Part shown: positions 61,620 through 64,000 of the stretch, piece after piece
Layout: each line of letters starts with the position of its first letter
Numbering within the stretch: the stretch's first letter is position 1
From: Chara braunii
Lineage: Eukaryota; Streptophyta; Charophyceae; Charales; Characeae
Length of the DNA: 64,000 nt
Direction: 5' to 3'
Assembly (NCBI GenBank): GCA_003427395.1
Contig: BFEA01000047.1
Location: 1,315,055 to 1,379,054 of the forward strand
Notes under the pieces: model-generated
Seen by the model: only the letters and a program-made list of their open reading frames with translations
What the model was told of the DNA's origin: nothing
Databases searched by the model: none
Program-made: the position numbers and the translations under genes

Positions 61620-62340
61620 CTGTAGTACTTCAATAGTTGCTCTCTTCATTCCTTATGTAAACCTCTTCAGTCTCTCGTCTCTGGTCATGGTCTTGTAGAG
61701 TCTGACTTTCGTTTTCATCGTCTTGCACATGTTCTTTCACATGTGATGTGTGGCATGAATGGTTGTTTTCCTCTTTACTTTTAAGTTTGAGGTCACACTC
61801 AAAGCCGTCTAAGGACTCCCTGAGCAGGGACTCCAGTGACTTTGAGTTTGACTTTTACACAGGGTCCAGCGCAGGCGATAAAACCAAATGCCGCACTCTA
61901 AGCCATGTCGCCGCCGGCAGAATGGATAATGCTATCTAGTCGACCATATTATTGAGAGACTGAGTTTGACGTACATTTATTTAATATACAATCTTAACAA
62001 AAATATTGCGTGACAGTCAGTCGGTACACCAACCCACTGCACTCGGTCGAGAAGGAACACCGAACCTGATTCTAAAAGCGGTGGGAGTGCGACAAAAATG
62101 ACACCATTGTCGGGGACTAAAAACTCTTGAGTTCCTGGGAACGGGCCCTGGTCACAATGCTCGGTGACTAGACAACAATCTTGCGAAATTAGGTCAAGCT
62201 CAGGCCAGAAGGACTTTCAGTTAGAGGATCCTCGAAATGGGGGGCCTCTTACGGGGGTCTCTCCGAAATTATTCAGACCCACAAGCAAGGGTTCGGAACT
62301 TGTTTTCTGAGCCCTCCCTTCGTGAGTGTATGAGTCCGGA

Positions 62341-62741
62341 ACCAAACGATAACTGAAGAGTATAATGTCTTACAAGCCTTAACTCGCGTCATCTATGGTG
62401 TAGCCTTTCCCTATAAGTTTGTTAGATGTATCATGTGTGAGAAAGGTACAACCGTTGTGCATGTGTTTATCTCAAAATTCCTCGACACGGATGATTATAA
62501 TATTCGACCTTACATTCCAAAAGGGGTTGATCGAGATCCTGATTTCTTCTCCAACTGGGACGTCATTATGAGTTGTCTCAAGGTAGAGAGGGATCAACTG
62601 AGACAACAAGGGATAGAGGCGAGCTGGAGTTTAGAGTCTAGGATCTATGAGAAAATTTCAACCCCACCAATGCCGAGAGGATTCTATGATGGTAGAAATT
62701 GGTTACTTCTTATCAATGCAGCACTAAGGAGGCAAAGTTAG
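62341..62741 (+). pseudogene. Unrecognised protein, family member 2
   Basis: The frame opens after a TGA at 62331 and is uninterrupted to the stop at 62741. The first ATG at 62433 would remove part of the shared domain, because the alignment with its neighbour begins upstream (NVLQALTRVIYG, in the open frame before any ATG). A lost start, an upstream exon or a non-ATG start is therefore possible. Seen: RCIMCE, LDTDDYNIRPYIPKG, a Trp-Asp-Val turn, a QLRQQG helix, PPMPRGFYDGRNWLLL and a terminal RRQS. It aligns over its length with the frames at 60158 and 62752. The same frame continues open upstream (62193-62330), so it may be a fragment of a longer protein. Confidence 0.5.
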
Positions 62742-62751
62742 TAGGCAACCC

Positions 62752-63111
62752 ATGTCTGTGGTAAGAAACATTATAGAGGCACTGATTAGGATCACGGTTG
62801 GCGATGCTTTTCTACACATCATCGAGCGGTGTGTGACTTGCGAGCATGATTTTGTGATCTTGTACGTCCTTGTAGTTTGATTCTTCGATACGGATGAGTA
62901 TGATGTGACACCATATGTATCTGTGGAGACGAGGAGAGGGTTTGGCTACGAGGCGTGTTGGGCGGTTGCCGCTGAGTACATCTTGGATGAGAAGTTGTTG
63001 CTTAAACAGCAAGGAAAGAAGGTGACGTGGAGTGTTTTACCTAGAAAGTTCGTAAGATTGTCATGTCCTCATGTACCAAACAGTTTCTGCGACGAGAAGG
63101 ACTGCAAGTGA
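62752..63111 (+). pseudogene. Unrecognised protein, family member 3, with one in-frame TGA
   Basis: ATG 62752 starts a frame that runs to TGA at 63109-63111 and is broken only by TGA at 62878-62880. It begins only 11 bp after the stop of the previous member and is a tandem paralogue of it: NIIEALIR/NVLQALTR, GDAF/GVAF, RCVTCE/RCIMCE, DTDEYDVTPY/DTDDYNIRPY, LLLKQQG/QLRQQG. The C-terminus lacks the WL motif and ends FCDEKDCK. The function is unknown. As with member 1, the TGA may be decay or recoding. Confidence 0.45.
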
Positions 63112-63170
63112 AGCACGACCCAAAAACGGTCAAGAGATTATACCCTTATAATAATTAAGAGGGGTCTGGT

Positions 63171-63442
63171 TTATTTTTAGAACGGGAGCGACCCTTCGTA
63201 TTCCAAGGTCGGGCTTGTCCCAGTCCCTCGCTATTTGTAGTGCAGGCCCGGTCTATTTTTAGGGGACCAACCCTTTGTATTCCAAGGCCGGGTCCGTCCT
63301 AGTCCCGCTCTATTTTTAGCGCAGGCCCATGCTATTTCTAGTGCAGGCCCTTGCCCCCTTGCTATTTTTAGCACGGGACTAGCTGTTTATATTCCAAGAT
63401 CGGGCCTTGTTTATTTTTAGCGTAGGCCTGGTCTATTTTTAG
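63171..63442 (+). repeat. Array of eight YTATTTNTAG decamers in degenerate tandem repeats
   Basis: Decamers at 63171, 63231, 63253, 63310, 63332, 63362, 63411 and 63433 match CTATTTTTAG or differ from it by one base. They lie in degenerate units that also share GCAGGCCC and TATTCCAAG. CTATTTTTAG is the N10-type CArG (MEF2-like) MADS-box site, known to be bound by some plant and animal MADS proteins. Whether binding occurs here is unknown; a decayed minisatellite is the simpler reading. Confidence 0.7.
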
Positions 63443-64000
63443 CACCGGCCCCGACCATAGGACTGCAACACTTGTGCCCGACCATCCAGCCTCTCCACTT
63501 TAAAAGGAAAGGTGGTGTCACTCATTAAACGCGTGGGCTTCTATGTCACTCATTAGATACGCGAGCTGGAATATGGAAACGATGGTGGCACACCAAGGGC
63601 GAAAGGAGTGAGCAAGAGCAAGAGGGAGGTAAGGAAGGGGGATGGGCTGCTTTGGGCACATGCGGCTTCCACTTGGCCGGTTGTTCTCTCGTCGCGATCT
63701 CCCCTACCTCCTCCCCTCTCTCTTGCCTTTCGCCTCCCCCTCTCTGCTCTTTTGTTTATTTTTTTTTTCCCTTCCCTTCTGATCGCTTGCTCTCCATTCA
63801 CCTGGCTGGTCCTTTTGGCGCACACCATGTTTTTCTGCTTGTGCCGAGTTAGTCTCCGCGCGCCGATTTGAATTTGTCTGTGCTCCCTTAGAAAATGTGC
63901 ATTTAATTGTTGGTTGGTCTGTGGCAGCTCACGCAATATACTGATTGCTTCCTAGCTGCACGTCCTGCATGGTTGCAAACTTTGCATGTTCACTCGTATT
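63443..64000. other. Window end, no gene supported
   Basis: A direct repeat GTCACTCATTARA...GCG lies at 63517-63533 and 63545-63564. A C/T-rich tract (63690-63800) gives spurious frames on both strands. Confidence 0.45.

Overview
This is a eukaryotic nuclear contig that is mostly repeats. The only securely identified gene is ribosomal protein S2 (uS5), minus strand, 54026 to 50687, in two coding exons with a clean GT-AG intron of about 2.5 kb. Its protein carries stretches typical of green-plant uS5 ([26 protein letters not shown]). A telo-box (AAACCCTAA), common in plant ribosomal-protein promoters, lies about 0.3 kb upstream of the ATG. With the plant-style LTR element, tRNA-derived SINEs, MITEs, dense microsatellites and N gaps, this points to a streptophyte. 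A large-genome charophyte such as Chara would fit, but the species is an inference.

Layout. 1-14.3 kb: densely packed non-autonomous elements. These are three families of short inverted-repeat elements whose ends begin GGGCCTCGC or a variant, tRNA-derived SINEs, U6 snRNA pseudogenes and many microsatellites. A GC-rich patch at 11.8-13.1 kb holds a possible first exon. 14.3-34 kb: AT-richer DNA. It contains a very old LTR-retrotransposon-like structure (related ends at about 14.34 and 25.86 kb, with a broken gag-like reading frame on the minus strand), an array of about 61-66 bp units with a palindromic CCCAACTTAGGG core, a hAT-like MITE with an 8-bp target duplication, a direct duplication interrupted by a (TA)n-bearing insert, and a 345-bp perfect inverted repeat around an N gap. 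34-50.6 kb: microsatellites, minisatellites, more MITE, SINE and U6 copies, and two weak exon candidates. 50.7-54.4 kb: the uS5 gene; its intron is strongly pyrimidine-rich on the sense strand and its 3' flank holds a minisatellite. 54.4-58.6 kb: mobile-element scraps and AT-rich DNA.

58.6-63.1 kb is the most unusual part. It is a cluster of decayed plus-strand reading frames that I do not recognise. Three of them, at 60.16, 62.34 and 62.75 kb, are paralogues of one another. They share an aligned core with a PY-x-x-KG motif, a PPxP motif and a DG-x-x-W(L) motif, and two of the three carry a single in-frame TGA. This may be a tandem lineage-specific gene family, an endogenised viral cluster or an uncharacterised mobile element. 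At 63.17-63.44 kb follows an array of eight YTATTTNTAG (MEF2/CArG-like) decamers.

Apart from uS5 no pathway can be read from this window. Most open frames are strand shadows of microsatellites and repeats.
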